Shown in pieces: positions 8,588-17,810 of a DNA stretch of 64,000 nt (the stretch's first letter is position 1; the number at the start of each line of letters is the position of its first letter). This DNA comes from Myxococcus stipitatus. GTDB taxonomy: Bacteria; Myxococcota; Myxococcia; Myxococcales; Myxococcaceae. Both the position numbers and the translations under genes were made by a program. Under the pieces are notes generated by a model. It saw only the letters and a list, made by a program, of their open reading frames with translations. It ran no database searches and had not been told where the DNA came from. Location of the stretch: NCBI RefSeq assembly GCF_037414475.1, contig NZ_CP147913.1, forward strand, positions 7,500,001-7,564,000, given 5' to 3'.

Positions 8588-10132
8588 TCAGGGCGCGGCA
8601 CCCGCGATGGGAGCCAGCACCTTGTCCACCGCCTGGGGAAGCGAGGACCACTCGGTCGCTCCCAGGTGCATGCCGAAGACGCGGGCCACGTCGAGCTTCT
8701 CGCGGGCGGCGACCTGCACTGTCTCGGAGATCTGCTGCACATTGAAGAACGAGCCGTCCGGCATGGGCTGCACCAGGTCGCTGGTGTAGAGGATGCGATG
8801 CTCGGGGAACCAGACGAAGACCATGCGCTCGCCGGTCTCCGTGCGGACGGGAATCAGCTCCACGCGATTCGTTCCGGTGCCGACCGTCATGCGCTTGCCC
8901 ACGGAGCGGAGCACGGAGCCGCGAGGCGTCTTCGCGAGTGCATCCGGCGCGAGGGTGCGAGGCGCCTTCAGGACACGCTCCACGAGTGGCTGGTTGATGT
9001 CCAGGACGTAGAGCGGGACTCCGCGCGCGACGTACTCCCGCACGCCGCCCACGTGCGGCCACGCGTCGCTGGTGGACACCGTGGCCTTGACCTTCACGCC
9101 CGGGAAGCGGCGCTGCGCCTCCTCCATCACCCGCGCCGAGTAACCCGAGGAGATGGGAGCTTCGATGATGAGCAGCCCGTCATCCTGCTTCACCAGGGCC
9201 ACGTCCCATGCGCCCGGGATGTGGACCACACCCGGGACAAGTTCAGTGGCGGGACGGTCGGGACGGCCGAGGGGGCGGTCCTCGATGGTGCTCTTGCTGC
9301 GCGCGGCGAAGGACTGCTTCACGGTGTCGGGGAGCGCGAAGTCCGTCTCGGCGAGCTGGGCGTCCAGCTCCAACCGGGTGACTGTGAAGGCGTGATACGA
9401 GCCGCCATTGCGCTCCCATTCCCAGTGACGCGGGTAGCGCAGGCCACCTTGTTCCAACGTCCAGGACTGGAAGCTCAGCCGGGTGCGGACATCCCCCCAG
9501 ACGCTCCAGAAGATATCGCCGGGATGCGCGGCGACGAGCTCCACCTGCGTGGGCAGCTGGGTCCGGGCATTGAGGTACAACCTCACCGACGCTTGTCCGT
9601 GCGAGAAGGTCAGCACGTGGTGCGGGACATCCTGAATCACGGCGTCGGGAGCGGAGCGCAGGTTGCTCGCGGAGAGGGCGGTGAGGAGGACCCGCTCGGG
9701 GGCGAAGTCGAGGCGCTCCTCCATGTCCTGCAACTGCGCGCCGCCCGCGGGACGCCACTGCCCGCCCATCTCCACGCCCACCACGCCGTCGGACAACACC
9801 ATCGTCGCGCCTTGCCACGCGTCGCGGCCCCCCGCGCCCCGGCCCTCGGTCTTCTGACGCAGACGGCGCTGGCGCAGGTCCCTCACCTCGTCGACCTGCT
9901 CGTACATGACGAGCCACGGAGGCGTGGGGCGCTCGGATTGCTCCATCAGGTTCCAGTGGCCGATGCCACCGATGCGGAGGCTGGAGAGGGCCCGCAGCCT
10001 CGCTTCTCCACCCATGGCCTCGAGCGCCGCCTGGAGGCGTGGACGCGCGAGGTCCTCGGCGGAGGACCCCGGTGTGGCGAAGAGCAGGGCGGCGAACAGG
10101 AGCAGCAGTCGAGGTCTTCTCATGCGCGCCAC
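8588..10132 (-). CDS. exported protein with a degenerate metallo-beta-lactamase fold
   Basis: A 514-residue exported protein. A signal peptide of about 25 residues is followed by a beta-rich N-terminal half without recognisable motifs. The C-terminal part (about 290-510) follows a metallo-beta-lactamase pattern: DDGLLIIEAPISSGYS, then TVSTSDAWPHVGGVREYV, later MVFVWFPEHRILYTSDL. In an active enzyme the first metal motif would be HxHxDH; here the aligned stretch is S-T-S-D-A-W-P-H, keeping Asp and the last His but losing the first two. It may bind metal differently or be non-catalytic. It converges with the response-regulator gene. Confidence 0.65.
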   Translation of the reverse strand: MARMRRPRLLLLFAALLFATPGSSAEDLARPRLQAALEAMGGEARLRALSSLRIGGIGHWNLMEQSERPTPPWLVMYEQVDEVRDLRQRRLRQKTEGRGAGGRDAWQGATMVLSDGVVGVEMGGQWRPAGGAQLQDMEERLDFAPERVLLTALSASNLRSAPDAVIQDVPHHVLTFSHGQASVRLYLNARTQLPTQVELVAAHPGDIFWSVWGDVRTRLSFQSWTLEQGGLRYPRHWEWERNGGSYHAFTVTRLELDAQLAETDFALPDTVKQSFAARSKSTIEDRPLGRPDRPATELVPGVVHIPGAWDVALVKQDDGLLIIEAPISSGYSARVMEEAQRRFPGVKVKATVSTSDAWPHVGGVREYVARGVPLYVLDINQPLVERVLKAPRTLAPDALAKTPRGSVLRSVGKRMTVGTGTNRVELIPVRTETGERMVFVWFPEHRILYTSDLVQPMPDGSFFNVQQISETVQVAAREKLDVARVFGMHLGATEWSSLPQAVDKVLAPIAGAAP

Positions 10133-10242
10133 GATGTCACTGGCGGCTGAGGAGGGCGGACGCGTGCAGGGAACGGCGAGGGAAACGCGGCGAGTGGTCC
10201 ACCCCGGGCAGCGAACGGTGGACCTGGGCCGGGCTTGGGCTC

Positions 10243-10893
10243 TCAGTCCCCCGCGACGGCGAGCTGCCAGTCTCCCGTCTTGCTGATGCCCACGCGCAGC
10301 CCCAGATAGGAACCATTGTCCTTCTGCATCGCCTTGAGCTGGGCCTCCGGATAGATGCCGACGAGCGGCTTCCAGTCCTTCGGGCTCTTGAGTCCGGTGA
10401 TGTGGACGGAGGGCCAGTAGTAGAGGTCTCCTTCCTTCGCGTAGGGGAGCTCGAGCACCTGGGCGATGCGCGCGATGACGGGCACGCCTCGGGACTCTTC
10501 GTCCTTCCAGTACGCCACCGCGTCATTGCCCTCGCCGAAGGTGAATCGCACGCCCGGGCCGTTCTCATCCACCAGCTTCGCGAGCCGCGTGTAATCACAT
10601 GCCCGAGCGGCGGCGATGATGTTCTCACGCATCGTCTCCACGGGCTGGGGCAGGGGAGGAACAGCGGCGCTCGTGTCCTTGGGGGGCAGGTCCTTCGCGG
10701 AGCACTTCACCTCGCTCGCCGGAAGGCCCGCGTCCTCGGCGGCCGGGGTGTTGGACGCTTGCGGAGTGGAAGGCGCGGGGGCCTGTGTTTCCGGAGGGGA
10801 CGGTGGCGTGTGGGCGGAGGGGCTGGATGAGCGCTCCGTGCAGGCGAGGAGCAGGGTGGCGGCACAGGCGGAAACGAACGTGGACCGGTTCAT
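10243..10893 (-). CDS. hypothetical lipoprotein
   Basis: A 216-residue lipoprotein: the leader MNRSTFVSACAATLLLAC supplies the lipobox, then a Pro/Ser/Thr-rich tether to about residue 70, then a globular domain containing RACDYTRLAKLVDENGP and GDLYYWPSVHITGLK. I do not recognise the domain. The WPSV...HITGLKSP layout recalls uncharacterised secreted proteins of other bacteria. The start was set at the ATG beginning the signal peptide; the open frame upstream to 11019 is antisense to the SRAP gene's promoter region. Confidence 0.65.
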   Translation of the reverse strand: MNRSTFVSACAATLLLACTERSSSPSAHTPPSPPETQAPAPSTPQASNTPAAEDAGLPASEVKCSAKDLPPKDTSAAVPPLPQPVETMRENIIAAARACDYTRLAKLVDENGPGVRFTFGEGNDAVAYWKDEESRGVPVIARIAQVLELPYAKEGDLYYWPSVHITGLKSPKDWKPLVGIYPEAQLKAMQKDNGSYLGLRVGISKTGDWQLAVAGD

Positions 10894-11002
10894 GTCCCGA
10901 GTATGTAGACCAGGACGCGAGCCGATGGCGTTTGCTTGCTCCGCGGCCCTTCGTGCACGGATGACTTGGGTCCAGTCCCAGACAGGGCGATACTCCGTGC
11001 CC

Positions 11003-11677
11003 ATGTGTGGCCGCGTCACCGTCCGAACGTCTCCTGATCAGCTCGTCGTGGAACTGGGCCTCGCCGGCATTCGCGCGGCGGTGGACCGTCCGCGCTTCAA
11101 TCTGGCTCCCACGCAGCTGATGCCCGTGGTGCCGAACGATGGCGCGAGGATGCTGGATGCCTTCCGGTGGGGACTCATCCCCTCGTGGGCGAAGGAGGCC
11201 AGCATCGGCAACAAGCTCATCAACGCGCGAGGGGAGACGGTGGCGGAGAAGCCCAGCTTCCGCAGCGCGCTGAAGCGGCGCAGGTGCCTGGTGCTGGTGG
11301 ATGGGTGGTACGAGTGGAAGCAGTCGACGAAGCCGAAGACGCCCTTCCTCTTCCAGCGTGGGGACGGAAAGCCCATGGCGCTCGCGGGGCTGTGGGAGGA
11401 GTGGACGGCGCCGGACACGGGCGAGGTGCTGCGCACCTGCACCATCATCACCACGGGCCCCAACACGTTGATGGCGCCCATCCATGACCGGATGCCCGTC
11501 ATCCTCCCGCCCCAGGCGCAAGAGGTGTGGCTGCGTCCGGAGCCGCAAGACGCGTCGGTGTTGCTGCCATTGCTCGTGCCCGCGTCAGAGGGCGGGATGG
11601 AGGCCTACGAGGTGGCGCGCGTGGTCAACTCGCCCACGAACGATGTGCCCGCCTGCGTGGAGCGAGTGGCCGCGTAG
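11003..11677 (+). CDS. SRAP-domain protein (YedK/HMCES-like)
   Basis: DNA-damage protein of the SRAP family, which crosslinks covalently to abasic sites in single-stranded DNA through its Cys2. The sequence starts MCGRVTV, giving Cys2 after Met removal. RFNLAPTQLMPVV carries the conserved Asn. FRWGLIPSWAKE and KLINARGETVAEKPSF are family signatures, with EWKQ, LAGLWEEW and HDRMPVIL further on. Length (224 residues) is normal. The start at 11003 is fixed by the catalytic cysteine. Confidence 0.93.
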   Translation: MCGRVTVRTSPDQLVVELGLAGIRAAVDRPRFNLAPTQLMPVVPNDGARMLDAFRWGLIPSWAKEASIGNKLINARGETVAEKPSFRSALKRRRCLVLVDGWYEWKQSTKPKTPFLFQRGDGKPMALAGLWEEWTAPDTGEVLRTCTIITTGPNTLMAPIHDRMPVILPPQAQEVWLRPEPQDASVLLPLLVPASEGGMEAYEVARVVNSPTNDVPACVERVAA

Positions 11678-11917
11678 CTTACGCCATGCGCCGCTCGCGG
11701 GCGTCCAGGCGCTCGTCGCATTCGCCTGGAGAGTCCGACTGCTCCCCTGCAAAGAGGCCGGGCGGAGGGCTGGCCGCGACTGGCTCCGGCCGCGAGTCGG
11801 GGGCAGCTTGTGGGCTGGATGGGGGCCTGCCTTCACCGTGTCGTGCGGGTGGAGGGGCTCGGGCTCGTCCGGTGGTCCGGGTGAGGCCGAGCGGCGAGCC
11901 TCCGGAATGGGAGCGCC

Positions 11918-12229
11918 ATGCTGACGGGAAGCGCGGGCATTGACCTGGACAAGGTAGACGAGGCGGTGAGCGGTCCCATCGTCGACGCGGGGCCGGACCA
12001 CCTCACGGTGCATGACGTGGGCGCGGGCGAGGACCTCACGCTGCGCATCGATGACCGCACCCGCTACCTCTGGACGGATTCACGGGCGCTGGGAAAGCTG
12101 ACCGACGCGGCCGAGGTGCGGGTGGGCTTCTACATCGCCGCCGGAGTCCATGTGGCCGCGGAGGTCATCGTGATGGACCCGGGCCAGGGGACCTCCATCT
12201 CGGAAATCCTCCCCGAAGACTTTCAGTAG
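11918..12229 (+). CDS. hypothetical acidic protein
   Basis: A 103-residue acidic protein with no signal peptide. Segments such as DHLTVHDVGAGEDLTLRID and VRVGFYIAAGVHVAAEVIVMD suggest a small beta-barrel of the kind seen in proteins that gauge metal or redox state, but no family is recognised. A GGAG lies five bases before the ATG. The 240 bases upstream (11678-11917) hold nothing recognisable. It converges with the Hsp70-like gene 24 bases downstream. Confidence 0.55.
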   Translation: MLTGSAGIDLDKVDEAVSGPIVDAGPDHLTVHDVGAGEDLTLRIDDRTRYLWTDSRALGKLTDAAEVRVGFYIAAGVHVAAEVIVMDPGQGTSISEILPEDFQ

Positions 12230-12253
12230 GTCGTCCGCCCGCGAGGTGCGGGG

Positions 12254-13771
12254 CTACGAGGCGCGCTTGGGCGCGCGAAGGTCGGTGATGGCGAGCGGGT
12301 GGCGCAGGCCCTGCGGGGAGACGAGCGCCGCGTTGAGGATGAAGTCCTGGCCCATGCGCAGCTCCAGCGTGGTGGGGCCCTTGTGTGTCGTGCGCCAGTC
12401 CAGCTCGATGCGCACGGTGCCCAGCAGCTCGCGCTCCACGGTGGTGGTGTCCAGTGACTCGAACAGGGCCACGGAGATGGGGCCCGGGATGAGCGGCAGC
12501 TCGAGCGTCACGGACTTCGTGGCGGGCACGGGCGTGTTGGCGGGGATGACCTCGTGCTGCGCCCCGCCGGGCACCATGATGCCAATGGGCATGGGCACCA
12601 CGTCCGTCAGGCCCGTCATGCCGCGCGCCAGGTTTCGGCCGAGGATGGCCGCGCCCACCGCCACGCCCAGCTCCGGGTTGACCTCCTTGTCCGAGGACAG
12701 TCGCTTGAAGTGCGAGAAGCGCTGGCGGATGACGGGCATGCGCGTCTGGCCGCCCACCAGCACGAGCTCATCGATGTGCTCCGCCTTCAACTTCGCGCGC
12801 TCCAGCACGTCGTCGCACGCGGACGCGGCGCGCTCGATGAGCTGGAACACCATCTCCTCCAGTTGCTTGCGCGTGAGCGTGTAGTCGAAGTCGACGAAGC
12901 CGCCGTCCTTCTGGGCGATGCAGGGCACGCGCATCGCCGTGGAGTCGCGGGTGCTCAGCGTCATCTTCGCGGACTCCGCCGCGAAGACCAGCCGCTGCAT
13001 CACCACCTGGTTTGAGCGCAGGTCGATGCCGTGCTTGCGCTGGAAGTCCGTCACCAGGAACTCGACGATGCGCTCATCGAAGTTGGCGCCTCCGAGGAAC
13101 GCGTCACCGCCGGTGGCCAGCACCTTCACCACCCGGTTGTGCACCGCCAGGAGCGTGGCGTCGAACGTGCCACCGCCTAGGTCGAACACCATCACCGTCT
13201 GCTCGGGGTTGCGCAGGTTGGCGTAGTACAGCGCCGCGGCGGTGGGCTCGTTGATGATGGCGCGGACCTGGAGGCCACACTGTTCAGCGGCCTGCCGCAC
13301 CGCCTCGCGCTGGCGGATGCTGGCGTGCGCGGGCACCGTCAGCACACACTCGCGGAAGGGCTCTCCGGCGGCGTGGGTCGCCAGGGTGAGAATCTGCTTG
13401 ATGACCAGGTGGGTGACGTCTGTCAGTGATGTCACCTTCCCGTACATCTTCACGGCGGTGTAGCCGTCGGGGGCCTCGACGAGCTCGAAGGCGTACTTGT
13501 CCTTGTGCTGGGTGACGTACTCGGACTGGAAGCGGCGGCCGAGGAATCGCTTGGCGCCGAAGACGGTATGGCGAGGGTCGTCGATGATCTGCCGCCGCGC
13601 CGCATGGCCGACGATGGCCTTGTCCGCCGCGTGGAACCACACCACGGAGGGCAGCGTGAAGCTCTTGTCCGTGACGGGAACGACTCTGAGCTTTCCCGCC
13701 TTGTCGAAGAAGGCCGCCGACGTGTTCGTGGTCCCGAAGTCGATTCCAAGGATGGGCGCCGTCGTACTCAT
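12254..13771 (-). CDS. short Hsp70-family (DnaK-like) protein
   Basis: A 505-residue Hsp70 relative. The ATPase domain is complete: phosphate-1 loop GIDFGTTNTSAA, the VFDLGGGTFDATLL phosphate-2 motif and the adenosine motif VLVGGQTRMPVI. The substrate-binding part is short, about 120 residues (PMPIGIMVPGGAQ ... LGTVRIELDW), and the helical lid of full DnaK (about 638 residues) is missing. No DnaJ or GrpE gene is nearby. Probably a specialised chaperone or client-specific ATPase rather than the housekeeping DnaK. Confidence 0.85.
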   Translation of the reverse strand: MSTTAPILGIDFGTTNTSAAFFDKAGKLRVVPVTDKSFTLPSVVWFHAADKAIVGHAARRQIIDDPRHTVFGAKRFLGRRFQSEYVTQHKDKYAFELVEAPDGYTAVKMYGKVTSLTDVTHLVIKQILTLATHAAGEPFRECVLTVPAHASIRQREAVRQAAEQCGLQVRAIINEPTAAALYYANLRNPEQTVMVFDLGGGTFDATLLAVHNRVVKVLATGGDAFLGGANFDERIVEFLVTDFQRKHGIDLRSNQVVMQRLVFAAESAKMTLSTRDSTAMRVPCIAQKDGGFVDFDYTLTRKQLEEMVFQLIERAASACDDVLERAKLKAEHIDELVLVGGQTRMPVIRQRFSHFKRLSSDKEVNPELGVAVGAAILGRNLARGMTGLTDVVPMPIGIMVPGGAQHEVIPANTPVPATKSVTLELPLIPGPISVALFESLDTTTVERELLGTVRIELDWRTTHKGPTTLELRMGQDFILNAALVSPQGLRHPLAITDLRAPKRAS

Positions 13772-13837
13772 GCGCCTGGGAGTCTCCCATGTCCCGCGCG
13801 CCGGTTCAGCCCTGGAGATTCAGCGGTGTGCGAGTTC

Positions 13838-14410
13838 CTACACGTGCTCCATGAGCAGGACGGCGACGGTGTGCGGGGCGAGCGCCTCATAGAAGTGCGG
13901 CACGTCACCGGGGAAGGTCGCGTAGTCCCCGGGTCCAAGCTCCACGGTGGTGTCCGTGGGACCCGTGCGCAGGCGCCCCTTGCTCACGTAGAGGTGTTCG
14001 ACGCTGCCGGGGATGTGGGCCTGCGCCTGGCGTGAAGAGCCGGGCTCCAGGTTGATGACATAGAGGTCACGGCGGGCTCCAGGCGGGCAGGCGGACAGCA
14101 TGATGCCCGTGAAGTGGGCCTGCTCGGAGCGGATGGCCGCGCCCTCGCCCGCGCGGATGACCTTCACCTGGCGGATGGGTGGGTCCACCAACCGGCTGAA
14201 CGGAATGCCCAGGGCCACGGCCAGGGCCCACAGCGTCTCGATGCTGGGGTTGCCGGTGCCGGCCTCCAACTGGGACAGGGTGGACTTGGAGATGTTGGCG
14301 CGCCGGGCGAGCTCGGACAGGGAGACGTCCGCGCGTTCCCGCTCGCGGCGCAGCGCGCTGGCGATGGCATCCAACGGGCGGAGGGGCTTGGTCGTTCGTT
14401 TTACCGGCAT
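13838..14410 (-). CDS. XRE-family regulator with C-terminal cupin
   Basis: A 190-residue transcription regulator. It has a helix-turn-helix at residues about 15-70 (SLSELARRANISKSTLSQLE), then a cupin sensor domain (NLEPGSSRQAQAHIPGSVEH, LGPGDYATFPGDVPHFYE). Regulators of this build usually sit beside the transporter or catabolic genes they control. This one is divergent from azlCD with only 47 bases between starts, so it very likely regulates them. An inverted repeat lies in that gap. Confidence 0.88.
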   Translation of the reverse strand: MPVKRTTKPLRPLDAIASALRRERERADVSLSELARRANISKSTLSQLEAGTGNPSIETLWALAVALGIPFSRLVDPPIRQVKVIRAGEGAAIRSEQAHFTGIMLSACPPGARRDLYVINLEPGSSRQAQAHIPGSVEHLYVSKGRLRTGPTDTTVELGPGDYATFPGDVPHFYEALAPHTVAVLLMEHV

Positions 14411-14413
14411 GGT

Positions 14414-14431
14414 CGTTCTTATTGACGAACG
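14414..14431. promoter_or_regulatory. candidate operator between the XRE gene and azlC
   Basis: Perfect inverted repeat CGTTC-N8-GAACG (spacer TTATTGAC) placed between the divergent starts of the XRE-cupin gene and azlC. A second GTCGTTCG occurs just inside the regulator gene. Position and symmetry fit a binding site for the XRE regulator; no experiment is implied. Confidence 0.5.
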
Positions 14432-14457
14432 GCCGGCTTCTGTCCAGATTGGTGGGT

Positions 14458-15153
14458 ATGGGAAAAGTGGATCGCGCCCTGGTCCGGGATGTGGGGGCGG
14501 TGGCCCTCGCGGCGGGCGTGGTGGGTGTGTCGTTCGGGGCGCTCGCGGTGGCGGCGGGCATGCCCGTGTGGATGGCCGTGCTCATGTCGGTGGTGGTGTT
14601 CGCTGGCGGTTCGCAGTTCGTGGCGGTGGGGATGGTGGCGGCGGGGGGCAGTCCCGTGGCGGCGGTGTTGGCGGGGCTGTTGCTCAACGCGAGGCATCTG
14701 CCCTTTGGCCTGGTGGTGGCGGACGTCCTGGGCCGCAAGTGGCCCATGAAGCTGTTGGGCGCGCACCTGATGGTGGATGAGTCGGTGGCGTTCGCGCTGG
14801 CGCAGCGAGACCCGGAGCGCCGCCGCGCGGCCTATTGGATGTGTGGCGGATTGCTGTTCGTGGGCTGGAACGTGGGCGTCGTGGCGGGTGGGTGGATTGG
14901 ACAGACGGTGGGGAACCCGGAGTCGCTGGGGCTGGATGCGGCGTTTCCGGCGTGCATGCTCGCGCTGCTGTTGCCGTCGCTGATGGCTCCGAAGAAGCAG
15001 GAAGAAGTGGTGGCGGGGGCGGATGCCAAGGCGACGAAGGCGCGCAGGGTGGCCGTGGTGGGGGCGCTCATCGCGTTGGCGGCGACGCCGCTGTTGCCCG
15101 CGGGCTTGCCTGTGTTGTTGTCGATTCTCGCGGTGGGAGTGGCCCTGCGATGA
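14458..15153 (+). CDS. azlC: AzlC-family permease subunit (branched-chain amino acid export)
   Basis: Large subunit of the AzlCD-type two-component exporter for branched-chain amino acids or analogues. The 231-residue protein is dominated by hydrophobic segments and carries family hallmarks: GVSFGALAVAAGMPVWMA, VFAGGSQFVAVGM, LLLNARHLPFGLVVAD and the MVDESVAFALAQRD turn. The start at 14458 was preferred to an in-frame codon at 14422 because that codon would overlap the operator. The stop overlaps the azlD start by four bases (ATGA), so the two are translationally coupled. Confidence 0.88.
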   Translation: MGKVDRALVRDVGAVALAAGVVGVSFGALAVAAGMPVWMAVLMSVVVFAGGSQFVAVGMVAAGGSPVAAVLAGLLLNARHLPFGLVVADVLGRKWPMKLLGAHLMVDESVAFALAQRDPERRRAAYWMCGGLLFVGWNVGVVAGGWIGQTVGNPESLGLDAAFPACMLALLLPSLMAPKKQEEVVAGADAKATKARRVAVVGALIALAATPLLPAGLPVLLSILAVGVALR

Positions 15154-15458
15154 CGCTGCTGCCGATTCTGATTCTGGCGCTGGGGACGTATGGCTTTCGG
15201 GTCGCGGGGCCGCTTTTGAGCGAGCGGCTGCGCTTGTCCGCGCGGGTGCAGGATTTGATGGCGTTGGCGACCATCGCGATGTTGGCGGCGCTCGTCGCCA
15301 CGTCGACGCTGGTGGCGCAGGGCGGGTTCGCGGGAGGGGCTCGGGCGGTGGGGGTGCTGGTGGGAGCGGTGCTCGCCTGGAGGCAGGCGCCGTTCATCGC
15401 GGTGGTCGTGGTGGCCGCCGCCACCGCCGCGGGGTTGCGGTTGATGGGGATGCCCTGA
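15150..15458 (+). CDS. azlD: AzlD-family small permease subunit
   Basis: Small partner of AzlC: 102 residues in about four hydrophobic segments, with the family features ALGTYGFRVAGPLLSERL near the N-terminus and AWRQAPFIAVVVVAA near the C-terminus. The start codon overlaps the azlC stop. Confidence 0.87.
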   Translation: MTLLPILILALGTYGFRVAGPLLSERLRLSARVQDLMALATIAMLAALVATSTLVAQGGFAGGARAVGVLVGAVLAWRQAPFIAVVVVAAATAAGLRLMGMP

Positions 15459-15538
15459 GGACGGGCGTCAATTGACCGGTCAGATGTTGTAGTAACTGTG
15501 TTGTGGGGGCGAGCAGGGCCTGGGTAAGGTCTCAGCCC

Positions 15539-16603
15539 ATGAATCAGGAGATGCCGGAGTCACTGCGACAGTGGGCGGAGGTCGAGGTCCAGGGTGGTTG
15601 CCGTTCCGAGGGTGAGACTCTCGCGAGGTTGCGCGCGCGGTTCGAGGCGCATCCGGACGTGGGGGACGCGCTCGAGTCGTGGATGGAGCAGGCCCGTGAG
15701 GGGTTGGACGCGCAGGATGCGCGGGAGCACGGGTGGGGCGACACGGCGACGAAGAACGATGCCTTGGACCAGGCGTTCGCGGCCCTTCATCGCGACGGCA
15801 TCGTGGCCTTGCAGGACGTGGGGGAGACGGAGGCGGAGGGGTGGGGCGAGGTTGCCGCGGGAGCGGTGCGCCACCCGGCGGTGGTTCGTGGCGCGGTCTT
15901 CTATTCGCGGGAGGCGCTGGCGCGGACGCTGTTGAGAGGGGATGCGTTGAGGCTCTCCTTTACCTCTACGGCGCTGGTGCCCAAGTGCAAGGTGAAGCCC
16001 GAGCTGGAGCGGGCGCTCGCGGGGAAGGTCCGTGACACGCTCGCGAGCCACGGTCTCGAGACGCATTGGGATGGTGGCCTCGATTCACCCATCGAGATTC
16101 CGGCGTTCCCCTGGCGCAAGCGGCGGCGCAACGAGCTCATCCCGGACTGGAGCGGGGTGGGGGTGATTCGTGGATTGCAGCTCCTGGACGGCGTCGAGGA
16201 GGCCACGGCTGTCGAGGGCATGAAGCAGTTCATCGTCGAGTGCGCGAGGAATCACTACGGCGAGGCGCTCGAGTTCGATGCGAGTCACGTGCCCGAGACG
16301 GGCGTGTTTGACCTGTTCGCGGTGATCAAGGTGGTGGAGCGCCACTCGGAGCCGCCGGAGTCGGCAGCGCGTCTTTTGTCGGAGATTGTCCCGCTCTTTC
16401 CCGAAGGAGGCTTCGTGGATGGCGATGAGATGTTGATGCAGGTCTTCTACCGCGGGGCGGACCGGATGAAGGCGCGCCTTCAGGACGTGCAGTATGCGGG
16501 GATTCTCGGGATGACGACGGTGGACAGGTTGATGCCTGTCATCAGTGCTCGCGAGCTGCGCGAGGGGATTCTGCGTCACATCCCGTCCGTGCCTGGCGAG
16601 TGA
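15539..16603 (+). CDS. DUF6891-like cytoplasmic protein
   Basis: A 354-residue soluble protein without signal or membrane segments. The middle section TKNDALDQAFAALHRDGIVAL with QDVGETEAEGW resembles the DUF6891 core, a family of unknown function often found near other stress or immunity-associated proteins. The start at 15539 (MNQEMPESLRQW) was chosen over 15503 because the conserved helix begins there. It stands alone. Confidence 0.6.
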   Translation: MNQEMPESLRQWAEVEVQGGCRSEGETLARLRARFEAHPDVGDALESWMEQAREGLDAQDAREHGWGDTATKNDALDQAFAALHRDGIVALQDVGETEAEGWGEVAAGAVRHPAVVRGAVFYSREALARTLLRGDALRLSFTSTALVPKCKVKPELERALAGKVRDTLASHGLETHWDGGLDSPIEIPAFPWRKRRRNELIPDWSGVGVIRGLQLLDGVEEATAVEGMKQFIVECARNHYGEALEFDASHVPETGVFDLFAVIKVVERHSEPPESAARLLSEIVPLFPEGGFVDGDEMLMQVFYRGADRMKARLQDVQYAGILGMTTVDRLMPVISARELREGILRHIPSVPGE

Positions 16604-16800
16604 TGACTGCGCAGGCGGCAGTGGAGGGTTGGAGTTCCCTTGTCGCGGAGGCCGAAGCCCTTCTCCAGGTGGAACCCGTGCGGGCGCGGCGGTTCGCGAG
16701 GAGCGGTGTATGTGCTGGCTGCCGCGAGGACGCATACCGGTGCGCAGCCGAGACGTTGCACACCGGCATGTGTCAGTGGCGACGCGGTGAGCGCTTCGGG

Positions 16801-17130
16801 TCAGATGCAATCGTCAAGAGGGTTGCTAGGGCAAACCTCGCGACCGAGTTTGTAGCAGCAGTGTGACGCGGGGAAGCTGCAGGTGACGTCACCGCAGATT
16901 GGGTTCGCGGTGTACTTGTCCACGGGGGGAGGAGTGGGAGTGCGGCACCTGTTGGAGATGCATATCTCGTTGGGCCTGCAGTCTTCGTTGGATTTGCAGT
17001 AGTTGACTGCATCCTCCCGGGACATGAGGTTGGCCGGCTCGGGTGTATCTGTCTCGACCTCCGGCATTCCTCCGCACCCCACCGCGACGCCGGTGACGCA
17101 TACCAATATCCACAGCTTCAACCACTTCAT
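16801..17130 (-). CDS. small Cys-rich lipoprotein
   Basis: A 109-residue lipoprotein with leader MKWLKLWILVCVTGVAVGC. The mature part has a C-x5-C-x5-C-x4-C module (YCKSNEDCRPNEICISNRC) of the dickkopf-like disulphide-knob type, then a second Cys cluster (ICGDVTC...HCCY...VCPS). The same kind of module recurs five times in the OmpA-domain lipoprotein at 31042. The ribosome site AGGAGGTCC is strong. Function unknown. Confidence 0.7.
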   Translation of the reverse strand: MKWLKLWILVCVTGVAVGCGGMPEVETDTPEPANLMSREDAVNYCKSNEDCRPNEICISNRCRTPTPPPVDKYTANPICGDVTCSFPASHCCYKLGREVCPSNPLDDCI

Positions 17131-17709
17131 GGTGGACCTCCTGTTGTGCGGATGTACGAGCAGAGGAAGACCGAGCCTGGGTTGGGGGCTGCGGGAGCCT
17201 CTGACATCGGTGGCTCACGGGGAGTTCCAACCAACGGTGCCTTTGTTTCGGGGGGAGTTTGAGTGGCATCTGCAGCTGTGTGGCTCGATGCGCTATCGAC
17301 TCGAGGCGGACGACCACAAGGGTGACCCAGTCACTGGCTCTCCAGTTTCGAGCCGTGCTGCCCATGGTCGTGGAGATGCAACAGGTCAACGAGGTCGACG
17401 ACGGGCTTCAGCGGTGGCGGCTGCCGAAGACCCAAACGCTCCCCAGCAGGACACCATCGTCTATGCTGTTCCAGCTCAGCATGCGTCGAAAGGCTCAGTC
17501 GGATGCCTTCGAGGCATTTCTCTTGGTCTCTTGTAGTGCATGGGTATTTGAGCCCTGGGTGCTCCTCTTTGCCGAACTCGCGCCCGCTGGCGAGCCAAAG
17601 CCAAGGGACCTGGTGTGCGTGGTGGGGCCTCCAGAGGCACCCGTCGGACGCTCACCGTCGAACTGGCGCGCAAGGCGGAGACTCGGGTGAGGTACCGGTC
17701 CAGCACCCT
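17131..17709. other. stretch without a recognisable gene
   Basis: 579 bases between the Cys-rich lipoprotein and the ISL3-type element. Several short overlapping open frames are present on both strands, but none shows a start with a ribosome site, a known motif or a consistent third-position bias. I see nothing functional here. Confidence 0.5.
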
Positions 17710-17749
17710 GGGAGTAGCCCAGTTCCGTGGCTCTCCCGCACTTCGTGTG
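17710..17749. repeat. left terminal inverted repeat of the ISL3-type element
   Basis: Forty bases starting GGGAGTAGCCCAG and ending CACTTCGTGTG, matching the right end with one mismatch (C/T at the sixteenth base). Confidence 0.88.
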
Positions 17750-17810
17750 ATTCCCCTCTGGGGAGAAGGCAGACGCGGCAAGCTGCCGGCGGGGCGGATA
17801 CAGCTTGGGA

